Part shown: one piece after another, positions 9,032-18,153 of the stretch
Position numbering within the stretch: the first letter of the stretch is position 1
Layout: the number at the start of each line of letters is the position of its first letter
From: Peribacillus deserti
GTDB taxonomy: Bacteria; Bacillota; Bacilli; Bacillales; DSM-1321
NCBI RefSeq assembly: GCF_016909175.1
Contig: NZ_JAFBFI010000001.1
Coordinates: 1 to 64,000 of the forward strand
Direction: 5' to 3'
DNA: 64,000 nt
Notes under the pieces: generated by a model
Seen by the model: the letters and a program-made list of their open reading frames with translations, nothing else
The model's database searches: none
What the model was told of the DNA's origin: nothing
Position numbers and translations under genes: made by a program

Positions 9032-11212
9032 ATGCCTAAACAGTTGGTATTAGCTGAAAAGCCGTCAGTGGCTAGAGATATAGCAAGAGTATTAAAGTGT
9101 ACAAAAAAAGGAAACGGCTTCTTAGAAGGCGATAAATATATTGTAACCTGGGCGCTTGGACATCTTGTTACACTGGCAGACCCAGAAGCCTACGATGATA
9201 AATACAAAGCGTGGAAACTCGAGGACCTGCCCATGCTTCCGGGTTCGCTTAAGCTCGTTGTAATCAAGCAAACGGGAAAGCAATTTCAGGCAGTTAAAGC
9301 ACAGCTCAACCGCAGCGATGTTAATGAAATTGTTATAGCGACAGATGCTGGACGTGAAGGAGAGCTGGTTGCGCGCTGGATTATAGAAAAAGCCAATGTA
9401 AAAAAGCCTATTAAAAGGCTGTGGATTTCTTCTGTAACCGATAAAGCAATTAATGAAGGCTTCCGTACCTTAAAAAATGGCAGGGAATATGAAAATCTAT
9501 ATGCCTCAGCAGTGGCTCGTGCAGAAGCGGATTGGATTGTTGGCCTTAATGCTACAAGGGCGCTCACCACAAAATATAATGCCCAGCTTTCATCCGGGAG
9601 GGTACAGACCCCGACTCTTGCGATTATTGCCAAGCGGGAAGAAGATATTAAAAACTTCCAGCCGAAAACCTATTATGGGGTAAGTGTGACGGCTAAAGGA
9701 TTAAAACTTACCTGGCAGGATGCAGTGTCAAAGGAAACAAGAACCTTTAATAAAGAAAAAGCAGAAAGCGTCTTAAAGGCGGTCTCTAATAAAAAGATAG
9801 AGATTGCTGATGTAAAAAAGGCACTAAAAAAGAGCTATGCTCCGGCTTTATATGATTTAACTGAACTGCAGAGAGATGCTAATAAAAGATTCGGGTATTC
9901 TGCAAAAGAAACACTGTCCATCATGCAGAAGCTGTACGAGCAGCACAAAGCATTAACCTATCCGCGTACAGATTCAAGGTTCATATCAACTGATATTGTA
10001 GATACGTTAAAAGATCGTGTGAAAGCAGTAAGCCATAAGGAATATGCAGGCGCTGCTTCCAAAATCATTAGAAACGGCATCCGGGCCAATAAGTCTTTTG
10101 TAGACGATAGCAAGGTTTCCGACCATCATGCGATTATACCAACAGAGCAGGATTTCTATATTGGATCTTTGAGTGACAAAGAGAGAAAAATTTATGACCT
10201 CGTTGTAAAGAGATTCCTGGCGGTTTTAATGCCTCCATTTGAATACGAACAAACAACAATATTGGCTAAGATTGAAAATGAGGCCTTCACCGCTAAAGGT
10301 AAAATAGTAAAATTGGCCGGCTGGAAGGAAGTGTATGGCAGCTTTGAAGAGGATGATGCCGATTCAGATGACCAGCAGCTGCCTCCTATTAATAAAGGAG
10401 ACACACTAGAGCAAGTCTCTTCTGTTATGACAAAGGGAGAAACTAAACCCCCGGCACATTTTAATGAAGCCACACTCCTGTCTGCTATGGAGAACCCGGT
10501 TCAGTATATGGCTGGTGAAAATAAAGAGCTGATTAAAACAATCGGCCAGACAGGCGGACTGGGTACCGTTGCGACAAGGGCAGATATTATTGAAAAGCTG
10601 TTTAATAGCTTCCTTCTTGAAAAGAAGGGCAAAGATATTTTCATAACATCAAAAGGACGCCAGCTGCTTGATTTGGTTCCGGAGGATTTAAAGTCGCCAG
10701 CCTTAACGGCTGAATGGGAGCAAAAGCTTGACCGGATTGCGAGAGGCACTCTCCAAAAGAATGCGTTTATTCAAGAAATGAAGGGCTATGCAAAAACAGT
10801 AGTGCAGGAAATTAAATATAGCGAGAAAAGGTTTAAGCACGACAACGTAACCGGCAGCAGATGTCCGGATTGCGGAAAGCTCATGCTTGAGGTGAATGGC
10901 AAAAGGGGTAAAATGCTTGTCTGCCAGGATCGGGATTGCGGTCACCGCAAAAATATTTCGAAGACTACCAATGCAAGATGTCCGGTCTGCCATAAGAAGC
11001 TGGAGCTAAGAGGCGAAGGCGAAGGCCAGATTTTCGTTTGTGCCTGCGGCCATCGTGAAAAGCTGTCTGCCTTCCAGAATAGAAGAAACAAACAAAAAGG
11101 CGGCAAAGCAACCAAGCAGGATGTTAACAAGTACTTGAAAACCCAGCAAAAGGATGAACCGATTAACACAGCCTTAGCGGATGCACTTGCTAAGCTGAAA
11201 TTTGATAAATAA
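9032..11212 (+). CDS. topB: DNA topoisomerase III
   Basis: A 726-aa type IA topoisomerase. The N-terminal TOPRIM domain starts LVLAEKPSVARDIARVL. The catalytic Tyr is near residue 310 in LTYPRTDSRF. The C-terminus has Cys-rich zinc ribbons: CPDCGKLMLEV with CQDRDCGH, then CPVCHKKLELR with VCACGH. The open frame begins at 9005, but ATG 9032 is chosen because GGGAG lies 9 nt before it and the product then begins MPKQLVLAEKPS like the family. An ATG at 9026 is the only close alternative. Length matches B. subtilis TopB. It decatenates single-stranded or nicked DNA. Confidence 0.93.
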   Translation: MPKQLVLAEKPSVARDIARVLKCTKKGNGFLEGDKYIVTWALGHLVTLADPEAYDDKYKAWKLEDLPMLPGSLKLVVIKQTGKQFQAVKAQLNRSDVNEIVIATDAGREGELVARWIIEKANVKKPIKRLWISSVTDKAINEGFRTLKNGREYENLYASAVARAEADWIVGLNATRALTTKYNAQLSSGRVQTPTLAIIAKREEDIKNFQPKTYYGVSVTAKGLKLTWQDAVSKETRTFNKEKAESVLKAVSNKKIEIADVKKALKKSYAPALYDLTELQRDANKRFGYSAKETLSIMQKLYEQHKALTYPRTDSRFISTDIVDTLKDRVKAVSHKEYAGAASKIIRNGIRANKSFVDDSKVSDHHAIIPTEQDFYIGSLSDKERKIYDLVVKRFLAVLMPPFEYEQTTILAKIENEAFTAKGKIVKLAGWKEVYGSFEEDDADSDDQQLPPINKGDTLEQVSSVMTKGETKPPAHFNEATLLSAMENPVQYMAGENKELIKTIGQTGGLGTVATRADIIEKLFNSFLLEKKGKDIFITSKGRQLLDLVPEDLKSPALTAEWEQKLDRIARGTLQKNAFIQEMKGYAKTVVQEIKYSEKRFKHDNVTGSRCPDCGKLMLEVNGKRGKMLVCQDRDCGHRKNISKTTNARCPVCHKKLELRGEGEGQIFVCACGHREKLSAFQNRRNKQKGGKATKQDVNKYLKTQQKDEPINTALADALAKLKFDK

Positions 11213-11228
11213 GGTCAGGTAAAAAGAA

Positions 11229-11705
11229 ATGGTTCAGGCTAAAACCAATGCAATGCGAATCCTGGATAAGGAAAAGATAGATTATCAATTCTTAACTTAT
11301 GAAAACAAGGACGGCAAAATTGATGGTATTTCTGTAGCCAACAAGATTGGCAAACCACACGAGCTGGTGTTCAAGACATTGGTCACCATCGGGAAGGCTA
11401 ACTCCATCCATGTTTTCGTGATTCCTGTAGAAGCAGAATTGGACTTTAAAAAAGCAGCCAAAGCGGCAGCCGAAAAAAAGCTCGATATGCTTCCGGTCAA
11501 AGACATTCAGAAATGGACCGGATATATCAGGGGCGGTTGCTCGCCAGTAGGAATGAAGAAACTCTATCCTACCTATATAGACAGCGGTGCGGAAGGTTTA
11601 GAGAAGATCATTGTAAGCGGCGGGAAGATTGGGGTTCAGCTTGAAATGGATGTAGATAATCTGGTGTCTATAACCAGGGCTTCATTAGTGGATTTAGTTC
11701 AATAA
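11229..11705 (+). CDS. ybaK: Cys-tRNA(Pro) deacylase, YbaK/EbsC family
   Basis: A 158-aa single-domain protein, the usual length of free-standing YbaK. It has the family's Lys in ELVFKTLV (near residue 45) and the glycine-rich GYIRGGCSPVGMKK loop near residue 100. The family hydrolyses Cys mischarged on tRNA(Pro) in complex with prolyl-tRNA synthetase. The gene begins 16 bp after topB and probably shares its transcript; a clear terminator follows. Confidence 0.88.
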   Translation: MVQAKTNAMRILDKEKIDYQFLTYENKDGKIDGISVANKIGKPHELVFKTLVTIGKANSIHVFVIPVEAELDFKKAAKAAAEKKLDMLPVKDIQKWTGYIRGGCSPVGMKKLYPTYIDSGAEGLEKIIVSGGKIGVQLEMDVDNLVSITRASLVDLVQ

Positions 11706-11715
11706 GGGTGGAACA

Positions 11716-11743
11716 GGAGCAGATTTGGATCTGCTCCTTTTTT
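11716..11743 (+). terminator. Terminator after ybaK
   Basis: GGAGCAGA and TCTGCTCC form a perfect 8-bp stem with a 6-nt loop, followed by six T. Confidence 0.9.
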
Positions 11744-11831
11744 GCAATTTGTGCCTACGGGAAATATGGAATGTCCCTACAAAAAATAAGCAGAAACCCT
11801 TGCAAGACTTCTGTATGGGCCTTGGGAAATA

Positions 11832-11844
11832 GGGGACAGTCCCC
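11832..11844. repeat. Small GGGGAC hairpin beside the DinB-like gene
   Basis: GGGGAC-a-GTCCCC is a perfect 6-bp palindrome ending 1 bp from the stop codon of the neighbouring minus-strand gene. A related GGGGACAC word occurs at 503-510. It may be a REP-like word rather than a terminator, since no T run follows. Confidence 0.35.
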
Positions 11845-11845
11845 G

Positions 11846-12325
11846 TTACATTTGTCCGAGGCTGTATTTTAGGCCGTTTATAACTCCTTGATGCAGGCCT
11901 TCATGCCAATAGGTGAATTGTAGAAGGTCTCTTATCGTGTCCATTTCGGTTTGTTCGGTAAAGGTGATACGGCTTGTCAAAGGTTCCTCTAGACGTCCGG
12001 AATACAGGCTGATTATTTCTCCCTGCTGTTTTTTAAGGAGCTCCAACAGTTCGTCTAATGAAGAAGGTTCGCTCTCCCAGGTTTCTGGACTCGTCCCGCC
12101 TGAGAAGAACGGAGTAATTTTATCACTAATCTGTTTTTCGCCATTTGATGTAAACTTAGCCAGTAAGTTGTCGTATGTAATTAAAATATGTCCAATGTTC
12201 CATTTGATAGAGTTACGGTAACCCTCTGGAACCTGATTTGCCGTTTCCTCCGTGATATTCTTTAAACTTTGAATAGTGCGTGAACGAATAAAGTGGAATT
12301 GTCCCCACATATTTTTTTCTTCCAT
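11846..12325 (-). CDS. DinB-like / DUF1572-type metal-binding protein
   Basis: A 159-aa four-helix-bundle type protein. The likely metal ligands are His in IKWNIGHILITYDN (near residue 45) and the two His in YWHEGLHQGVINGL near the C-terminus, the three-His pattern of the DinB/YfiT superfamily. The open frame begins at 12337, but that upstream ATG lies inside the ribosome site; ATG 12325 has GGAGGT 5-6 nt before it. Many members are bacillithiol-dependent transferases or of unknown function; no substrate can be inferred here. Confidence 0.75.
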   Translation of the reverse strand: MEEKNMWGQFHFIRSRTIQSLKNITEETANQVPEGYRNSIKWNIGHILITYDNLLAKFTSNGEKQISDKITPFFSGGTSPETWESEPSSLDELLELLKKQQGEIISLYSGRLEEPLTSRITFTEQTEMDTIRDLLQFTYWHEGLHQGVINGLKYSLGQM

Positions 12326-13063
12326 AAAGACCTCCATAAGTTATGATCTATGAGTTTAGCTTAGCACGGAATAGGGGATTTTTGGAATATAGGAACTTAA
12401 TTTATTAATAAGTTTAAGCGGCTTATTTCAGGGTGCTGGCAGCTGCCAATGGGTAAGTTTCAGCATCTTCGTTGTATGGAAAGTTAGAAAGAGTACCCAA
12501 TGAGGGTCATCTTAATAAAGAATGATATAAGTCTGTTTACTATAAAAATAATAAGCCTGAATAATGTGTTTTTATGGTAAAAACCTAATAAACGGTCTGC
12601 TATACTGCTGTCCAATAGGCGTTTTTTGTCTTTAAGTGGTTTTTCTGAAATTTAAGAGGATTTAAATTTTCGAGGGAATTAGACCTGTATAGGGATTTCA
12701 AAATGTTATTTTCAGTAAGATGTCCTGAAGTAGTTTGCACTCGACCGAGATCTTCAATTTTATGGTACCCATCATTAAAGGGCAGGCAGCTTGTTCCTGA
12801 TCGAGGATCTTAATTGGTACACACGCAGGCAGCTTACCCGCCGAGACCAAAATAGTGTCCATTTCAGGGAGGTTCGGCAACCCCTAAACCCTCTGTTCCG
12901 TTCTTCAATGCACTCGTTTCAAGCCTCCCTATCAAGGGATCATGAATTTATGATATAACTCAACAATTGGCAAGCAGTCAGGTTTGTCCTGCTATTAAAA
13001 GGAATTAAAATCCTATAAAATAAAACCAGATATCTAAATTACTAAAGGGGGGGGTTCTGGGAC
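12326..13063. other. 738-bp intergenic region without a supported gene
   Basis: It separates the divergent DinB-like and AlkD-like genes. TTTAAG occurs at 12631 and 12651 (20 bp apart), followed by TTTAAA at 12661, echoing the array at 32521. GCAGGCAGCTT occurs twice, near 12782 and 12827. A minus-strand frame of 60 codons (12698-12880) lacks a ribosome site. The region may hold decayed sequence, but nothing is identifiable. Confidence 0.5.
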
Positions 13064-13726
13064 ATGGAATTAGCTCAACAGCTATACGAACTAATGAAGG
13101 AAAATAAGAAAGCAGAGAATCGAGTTCCTATGGAAAACTATATGAAGAATCAATTTCCCTTCTTTGGAATTAAGTCTCCAGAGCGAAAAAAGATCGTTTC
13201 CGAGTTTTTTAAAGAGGCGGGTATGTTTAAGGAGCCATTCTCACACCAATTAGTCAGGGAGTTATGGAGCTTCCCGGAAAGGGAAATGCAGTATGCGGCC
13301 TTGGACTATAGCGGTAAATATACGAAAAAGTTTGCGAAGGAAGATATACTATTTTTTAAAGAACTGGTGATTACGAAGTCCTGGTGGGATACGGTTGACT
13401 CAATTGCTCCTCCTATTATAGGGGAGATTGCCATGAGATTTCCAGAGGCAGCTGATGAGTATATAGAAAATTGGGCAGTCGATGAAAACATGTGGCTGCG
13501 CCGGACGGCCATTTTATTTCAGCTGAAGTATAAGAATAATACGGATGTAGAAAGACTATATCGATACATACGTTTAAATGCAGACAGCAAGGAGTTTTTT
13601 ATTCAAAAAGCGATTGGCTGGGCATTGAGGGAATACTCAAAAACAGATCCAGCTTCAGTCAGAAGGTTTATAGAGACCACGGCTTTGGCTAAACTTAGTA
13701 TTCGAGAAGGCAGTAAATATCTTTGA
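13064..13726 (+). CDS. AlkD-like DNA alkylation repair protein (HEAT-like repeats)
   Basis: A 220-aa helical-repeat DNA glycosylase. It has the conserved WWDTVD (Trp and Asp, near residue 107) and NMWLRRTAILFQ (Arg near residue 146), which match the base-recognition and catalytic residues of B. cereus AlkD, plus FFIQKAIGWALREYSKTDP near the end. AlkD enzymes remove positively charged alkylated bases such as 3-methyladenine and 7-methylguanine without base flipping. The ATG follows an A/G-rich AAAGGGGGGGG site. It stands alone, 84 bp before the HAD gene. Confidence 0.88.
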   Translation: MELAQQLYELMKENKKAENRVPMENYMKNQFPFFGIKSPERKKIVSEFFKEAGMFKEPFSHQLVRELWSFPEREMQYAALDYSGKYTKKFAKEDILFFKELVITKSWWDTVDSIAPPIIGEIAMRFPEAADEYIENWAVDENMWLRRTAILFQLKYKNNTDVERLYRYIRLNADSKEFFIQKAIGWALREYSKTDPASVRRFIETTALAKLSIREGSKYL

Positions 13727-13810
13727 GCAGGCAGGATCCCTTCTGTTTCAGACGATGTTTGATAGAATGGGAAGGTGGTAAAAAGAAGAAGCAAAGAAAG
13801 TTGGTGCATT

Positions 13811-14671
13811 ATGGTTAAAAGTATTGCCATAGATATGGATGGAACATTAGTAAATAAAAAACAAAGTGTCAGCAAAGAAAATAAAGAGGCCATAGAAAAA
13901 GCCATCTCACAGGGAATAGAAGTCATCATCGCTACTGGAAGGTCTTTCGAGGAAGCTAGGTATGCATTGGATGAAGTGGATATCAAGACCCCTATCATTG
14001 GAATAAATGGAGCCGTTGTTATTGACACAGAGGGCAAAGTGGTCGAAGCCAACACGATGAGTTATGAGTCGGTGACACAGGCCGCACATATTCTGAACAA
14101 GCATGATCTCTATTACGAGATTTATTCAGATCAAGGGACTTACACGCAGGATAAGGATAAATCCATTGCCTTGCTTGTGGATATTTTCTTAACGTCTAAC
14201 CCAGGTGCAGACCCTCTCGTTGTTACGGAAGAGGCAAGAAAACGGTTCGAAGTAAGCCAAATTAAAATAGTGGACAGCTATCAAAGGCTGTTTGAAAAGC
14301 CTGAGATACAGTATTATAAATTTCTCGTATTCTCAGTTGATTTTAAAAAGTTAGGGGAAGCTGCTTCTGAATTGAAAAAGCTTGGTACTCTTGCGGTTAC
14401 TTCGTCTGGACGTGATAATCTGGAGATAAACGCTTTGGATGCGCAAAAAGGTGTAGCTCTAGAAAAATACCTGACAAAACGGGGTATCTCGATGTCTGAT
14501 GCTATGGCAATTGGGGATAATTATAATGATGTTTCGATGTTTGAAAGAGTAGGAAGGGCCGTTGCAATGGGAAATGCCCCTGCAGACATTCAAAGAATTT
14601 GCCACTTTGTGACCGACACAAACAATGAAAATGGTGTGGCAAAAGCGATATTGAAGGTTTTAGAAGATTAA
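13811..14671 (+). CDS. Cof-type HAD-superfamily phosphatase
   Basis: The protein has 286 aa. HAD motif I is IDMDGTLV at residues about 6-13, motif II IIATGRS near residue 40, and motif IV GDNYNDVSMFE near residue 238. The C2 cap lies between, as in the Cof/YwpJ group that dephosphorylates sugar phosphates, flavin or pyridoxal phosphates. A GTG at 13775 would add 12 residues that do not look like the family, so ATG 13811 (MVKSIAIDMDG) is preferred although its ribosome site is weak. The substrate is unknown. Confidence 0.83.
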   Translation: MVKSIAIDMDGTLVNKKQSVSKENKEAIEKAISQGIEVIIATGRSFEEARYALDEVDIKTPIIGINGAVVIDTEGKVVEANTMSYESVTQAAHILNKHDLYYEIYSDQGTYTQDKDKSIALLVDIFLTSNPGADPLVVTEEARKRFEVSQIKIVDSYQRLFEKPEIQYYKFLVFSVDFKKLGEAASELKKLGTLAVTSSGRDNLEINALDAQKGVALEKYLTKRGISMSDAMAIGDNYNDVSMFERVGRAVAMGNAPADIQRICHFVTDTNNENGVAKAILKVLED

Positions 14672-14714
14672 TACAGCATAGATTTCCCTTTGACGTTAAA
14701 GAAGGAGATCGAAA

Positions 14715-15803
14715 ATGAAACGTATACTTTTAGCTGTGGTTTGTGGATTGTTGTTTTTACTTTCAGCGGGATGTTCAGGGAACTCGGGAAACAAACAGCC
14801 CCTTACGGATAACCGAGAGCCGGCTGAAACTGTGATTGGCCCTGCAGCAGAAAAAGTTGCAGATCAGTTAAGTATTCCCTGGTCTATTGAAAAATCAGGG
14901 AATACCTTCTACATAACAGAACGAACAGGTTCGATCATGAAAGTTGAAAATGGAGTAAGAACGAGGCAGCAGGTGCTTATATCGGCGGCACTTTCTAGAC
15001 AGCCAGAGTCTGGTCTGCTGGGATTTGTGCTGGCTCCTGATTTTAACACTTCAAAGCATGCATTCGTCTATTATTCCTATGATCGAAACGGGACTACTCT
15101 CAATCGGGCAGTGGCCATTAAGCTGCAGGGAAACCAATGGAAAGAAGAGCGGATTTTGATTGATCAAATTCCAAGCGGAAATTTCCACCATGGGGGAAGG
15201 TTAAAAATAGGACCTGATCAAAAGCTCTACATCACCACAGGGGAAGGGTATGTTACCGAAAGAGCACAGGACCTTAACTCACTTGGCGGCAAGATTCTGC
15301 GGATGAATCTGGATGGAACGATTCCTGCTGATAATCCAGTTAAAGGTTCTTATGTATTCTCCTATGGCCACCGAAATCCTCAGGGGCTTGCCTGGACAGA
15401 GACAGGAGATCTTTACAGTACAGAGCACGGCCAGTCGGCTCATGATGAAATCAACCTTATAAAGCCCGGAGTCAACTATGGCTGGCCGCTGATTGAAGGG
15501 GACAAGAAGCGGCAGGGAATGGAAGCTCCGGTCTTCCACACAGGAAGCGTCACATGGGCCCCTTCTGGATCAGCCATTTACAAGGGGAAAATGTATATAG
15601 CCGCTCTGAGAGGAGAAGCTGTTAAAGAGTTTGACCTTGAAACCAGGAAAGCTAAAGATGTGATCACAGGATTAGGGCGTATAAGAGATGTGCGTGTAGA
15701 GGGTGACACTTTATATTTTGTCACGAATAACACGGATGGCAGAGGAACTCCGAGACAAGGTGACGATAAGCTGTATCGTATCTTGTTAAGTGAAATGGAA
15801 TGA
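14715..15803 (+). CDS. PQQ-type glucose/sorbosone dehydrogenase-family lipoprotein
   Basis: A 362-aa secreted lipoprotein: a basic start, a hydrophobic stretch, and lipobox LSAGC with the lipidated Cys near residue 20. The rest is the six-bladed beta-propeller of soluble aldose sugar dehydrogenases; family blocks seen are NFHHGGRLKIGPDQKLYITTG, GHRNPQGLAW and NYGWPLIEG. Members oxidise sugars with PQQ or are propellers of unknown activity. No PQQ biosynthesis gene is in the window. A terminator follows. It sits on the cell surface, anchored in the membrane. Confidence 0.85.
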   Translation: MKRILLAVVCGLLFLLSAGCSGNSGNKQPLTDNREPAETVIGPAAEKVADQLSIPWSIEKSGNTFYITERTGSIMKVENGVRTRQQVLISAALSRQPESGLLGFVLAPDFNTSKHAFVYYSYDRNGTTLNRAVAIKLQGNQWKEERILIDQIPSGNFHHGGRLKIGPDQKLYITTGEGYVTERAQDLNSLGGKILRMNLDGTIPADNPVKGSYVFSYGHRNPQGLAWTETGDLYSTEHGQSAHDEINLIKPGVNYGWPLIEGDKKRQGMEAPVFHTGSVTWAPSGSAIYKGKMYIAALRGEAVKEFDLETRKAKDVITGLGRIRDVRVEGDTLYFVTNNTDGRGTPRQGDDKLYRILLSEME

Positions 15804-15888
15804 AATTTTTTTATAAAAAAGGGTATAAGTTCTATGTCCCTTGGACAAAATGGGAACATGATTGTTTTTCCATAATATCCCCTTTTTA

Positions 15889-15914
15889 CCGCCTGAATAG
15901 GCGGGTTTTTTTTT
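15889..15914 (+). terminator. Terminator after the sugar dehydrogenase gene
   Basis: CCGCCT and AGGCGG form a short stem followed by nine T. Confidence 0.8.
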
Positions 15915-15919
15915 GCAGC

Positions 15920-15943
15920 AAAAAAGCCGATCTATGATCGGCT
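15920..15943 (-). terminator. Terminator of lipM-lipA
   Basis: AGCCGATC and GATCGGCT pair with a 3-nt loop; the minus strand continues into a T run. Confidence 0.85.
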
Positions 15944-15949
15944 CACTGC

Positions 15950-16858
15950 TTATACTTGTACTTCTGCCTGCTTTTGGCGGTCTTTTGCTGCTGCATTAAC
16001 CTGCTCATCTGCATGGTATGAGGAGCGGACTAGCGGCCCTGCTTCACAATGGCTGAAGCCTTTTGACAGCGCAATCTCTTTTAATTCAGCAAATTCATCC
16101 GGATGGTAGTAGCGTTCTACTTTAAGATGTTTCTTAGTCGGCTGAAGGTACTGGCCAATCGTAATGATATCTACATCATGAGCGCGGAGGTCGTCCATCG
16201 CCTGGATGATTTCTTCTTTTGTTTCCCCCAGTCCAACCATGATGCTGGATTTAGTAGGAGTTTTTGGGCTGAGCTCTTTCACTCGTTTAAGAAGGCTGAG
16301 AGAACGGTCATAAGTAGCCACGGCACGTACCCGTTTCGTTAAACGGCGGACGGTTTCGATATTATGGTTGAAAATATCTGGTTTAGCATCCATCAGGGTC
16401 ATGATGCTGTCATCATCGCCCTTCATGTCGGAAGGCAATACTTCAATGGTACAGAACGGAGATCTTCTGCGGATTGCACGAACTGTTTCGGCAAAAACGG
16501 CTGCGCCTCCATCTTTTAAATCATCTCTGGCAACTGCTGTTATAACGGTATGCTTTAAGCCCATCGTTTCAACAGATTCAGCAACACGTTCCGGCTCCTG
16601 CCAATCAAGCTCTGACGGCAGTCCGGTTTTAACTGCACAAAAACGGCATGCCCTTGTACAAATATCCCCAAGAATCATGAATGTTGCTGTTTTTCTCACT
16701 GCCCAGCACTCATGGATATTCGGACATCTGGCTTCTTCACACACTGTATGCAGCTTTTTCTCGCGCATCATTTTTTTTAAGCCAGTATATTCTTTGTTGG
16801 TATTTAATTTAATCTTAAGCCATTCTGGTTTCCTGAGATGTTCCTGATTGTTTGCCAT
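15950..16858 (-). CDS. lipA: Lipoyl synthase (radical SAM)
   Basis: A 302-aa protein. The radical-SAM cluster is [10 protein letters not shown] (CxxxCxxC) near residue 68; the auxiliary cluster is [12 protein letters not shown] near residue 39. The C-terminal RSSYHADE region carries the conserved serine ligand. It inserts two sulfurs into protein-bound octanoyl groups to make lipoyl domains on PDH, OGDH, BCDH and GcvH. AAAGGAGC precedes the ATG. It lies 15 bp after lipM, forming a two-gene operon that makes and finishes the cofactor. Confidence 0.96.
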   Translation of the reverse strand: MANNQEHLRKPEWLKIKLNTNKEYTGLKKMMREKKLHTVCEEARCPNIHECWAVRKTATFMILGDICTRACRFCAVKTGLPSELDWQEPERVAESVETMGLKHTVITAVARDDLKDGGAAVFAETVRAIRRRSPFCTIEVLPSDMKGDDDSIMTLMDAKPDIFNHNIETVRRLTKRVRAVATYDRSLSLLKRVKELSPKTPTKSSIMVGLGETKEEIIQAMDDLRAHDVDIITIGQYLQPTKKHLKVERYYHPDEFAELKEIALSKGFSHCEAGPLVRSSYHADEQVNAAAKDRQKQAEVQV

Positions 16859-16873
16859 TTACTGATGCTCCTT

Positions 16874-17698
16874 TTATCGCGAATAATTCCATGCGTCCGA
16901 TAGATATTTTTCTTCGATGATTTTAACTTCAGCCAATTGTTCCGGAGTGAGATGATAAGGCTCTAGGGAGATATCAAGTCCTTTTTCGAACCCTTTATAA
17001 AAAGCGGCCTTTACTTCCTGGATATCGGCCTTTCTTCCGGTTATTTCAGTGATGGAAGCAGCTTTACCCTGAAAGGCTTTACGTGCTCTTTCTTTGACTC
17101 GTTCATTCGGATAAAGAAAACAGTCAAATAAGGTTTCCTCATCAATTTCCAAAGGGATAGAACCGTGCTGGAGAATCACGCCTTTTTGTCTGCATTGCGA
17201 GCTTCCTGCTGACTTCCTGCCGCCCACAATCAGCTCATACCAGGATGATTCATCAAAACAAACAGCAGAATTAGTCTTTCCAATAATCTTTTCCTTGTCA
17301 GGCACTGCCAGGTCTGCGTCAATTCCTAATTCTCTAAAGCCTTCCAGAAGTCCCTGGGAAATCACGCGATAAGCTTCAGTCACCGTTTTAGGCATTTTAG
17401 GATGCTGTTCCCCGACAATTACACTGTATGTAAGCTCTTGATCATGGAGGACTGCTCTTCCCCCTGTCAGCCTTCTAACGAGCTGAAATCCTTTACTATG
17501 TACAGCTTCCACATCAATCCGGCCGTGAACCTTCTGAAAATAACCAACAGACATTCCGGCGGGTTGCCATTCGTAAAACCGGAGTACCGGCGGGATGAGC
17601 CCTTTGCTGTGCCAGTTGAGCAATGCTTCATCCAGTGCCATGTTAAAAGATGGAGTGTGAACTCCGGAGTCTATAAACAACCAAGTTTCTTTTTCCAA
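16874..17698 (-). CDS. lipM: Octanoyl-[acyl carrier protein]:protein N-octanoyltransferase LipM
   Basis: A 274-aa protein of the biotin/lipoate ligase fold. It has [18 protein letters not shown] near residue 75 and the catalytic Cys near residue 147 in [12 protein letters not shown], then the family Lys segment [11 protein letters not shown]. It resembles B. subtilis LipM (about 278 aa), which loads octanoate onto GcvH. It starts with TTG at 17698 behind GAAAGAGG. LipL (32841-33689) then passes the group to E2 subunits, so the whole route is in this window. A TPP riboswitch and terminator lie upstream on the same strand. Confidence 0.93.
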   Translation of the reverse strand: MEKETWLFIDSGVHTPSFNMALDEALLNWHSKGLIPPVLRFYEWQPAGMSVGYFQKVHGRIDVEAVHSKGFQLVRRLTGGRAVLHDQELTYSVIVGEQHPKMPKTVTEAYRVISQGLLEGFRELGIDADLAVPDKEKIIGKTNSAVCFDESSWYELIVGGRKSAGSSQCRQKGVILQHGSIPLEIDEETLFDCFLYPNERVKERARKAFQGKAASITEITGRKADIQEVKAAFYKGFEKGLDISLEPYHLTPEQLAEVKIIEEKYLSDAWNYSR

Positions 17699-17823
17699 TA
17701 GCTAAAACCTCTTTCACATTAACAAAGACAGTATAAGGGAGGGAGAAGCCTTACCATCCCCAATACGCTTAATTTTATCAAAAACCTTAACTGCTTGATT
17801 ACTGTTAAAAAAAGGAATTTCAT

Positions 17824-17850
17824 AAAAAACCGCTCCTCAGAAGGGAGCGG
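17824..17850 (-). terminator. Expression-platform terminator of the TPP riboswitch
   Basis: CCGCTCC and GGAGCGG (positions 17844-17850 and 17830-17836 on the minus strand) form a perfect 7-bp stem followed by six T. It lies about 43 nt after the aptamer, the usual position for ligand-controlled termination. I did not find an unambiguous antiterminator partner. Confidence 0.85.
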
Positions 17851-17892
17851 AAAATACATATGAACTCGAGCTAAAAGCATGAGATATTCCGG

Positions 17893-17981
17893 CTCCACTT
17901 TCCTACGCTGGGGTTACCCATATCAGGTTCAAAGGGATTAAGGCTATTTCCTTATCTCAGCCAGCTGGCACCCCTAGTGGA
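17893..17981 (-). ncRNA. TPP riboswitch (THI element)
   Basis: On the minus strand the conserved parts appear in order: AGGGGTGCC, GGCTGAGAT, CCCTTTGAACCTGAT, GGGTAACCCC, AGCGTAGGAAAGTGG. P1 is formed by CCACT at the 5' end and AGTGG at the 3' end. A TTGACA box lies at 18031-18026; its -10 is weak. A terminator follows at 17850-17824. No thiamine gene lies downstream on this strand: only 125 bp without a convincing frame separate the terminator from lipM. The remaining gap (17982-18153) contains nothing else. Confidence 0.95.
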
Positions 17982-18153
17982 TTACTTATAAGATTGACCT
18001 TAGGTTAAGATATTTCAATAGCAAGTGTCAATCATAAGGACTTAAACAACAGAATATATTGAATGTTTTGTATGCCTTCATCAAGGCTGTAAATGCTCAA
18101 GACTCCGAAAAACCAAACCGGTATCTATGAGCAGAAATCACCCGACGGAAGCA

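Noticed and set aside
12698-12880. 60-codon minus-strand frame in the 12.3-13.1 kb gap
   Set aside because: No ribosome site and no neighbours; may be decayed DNA but cannot be named.
17724-17824. Short frame (MKFLFLTVIKQ...) between the TPP switch terminator and lipM
   Set aside because: Its ATG overlaps the terminator T run, it lacks a ribosome site and has only about 34 codons.
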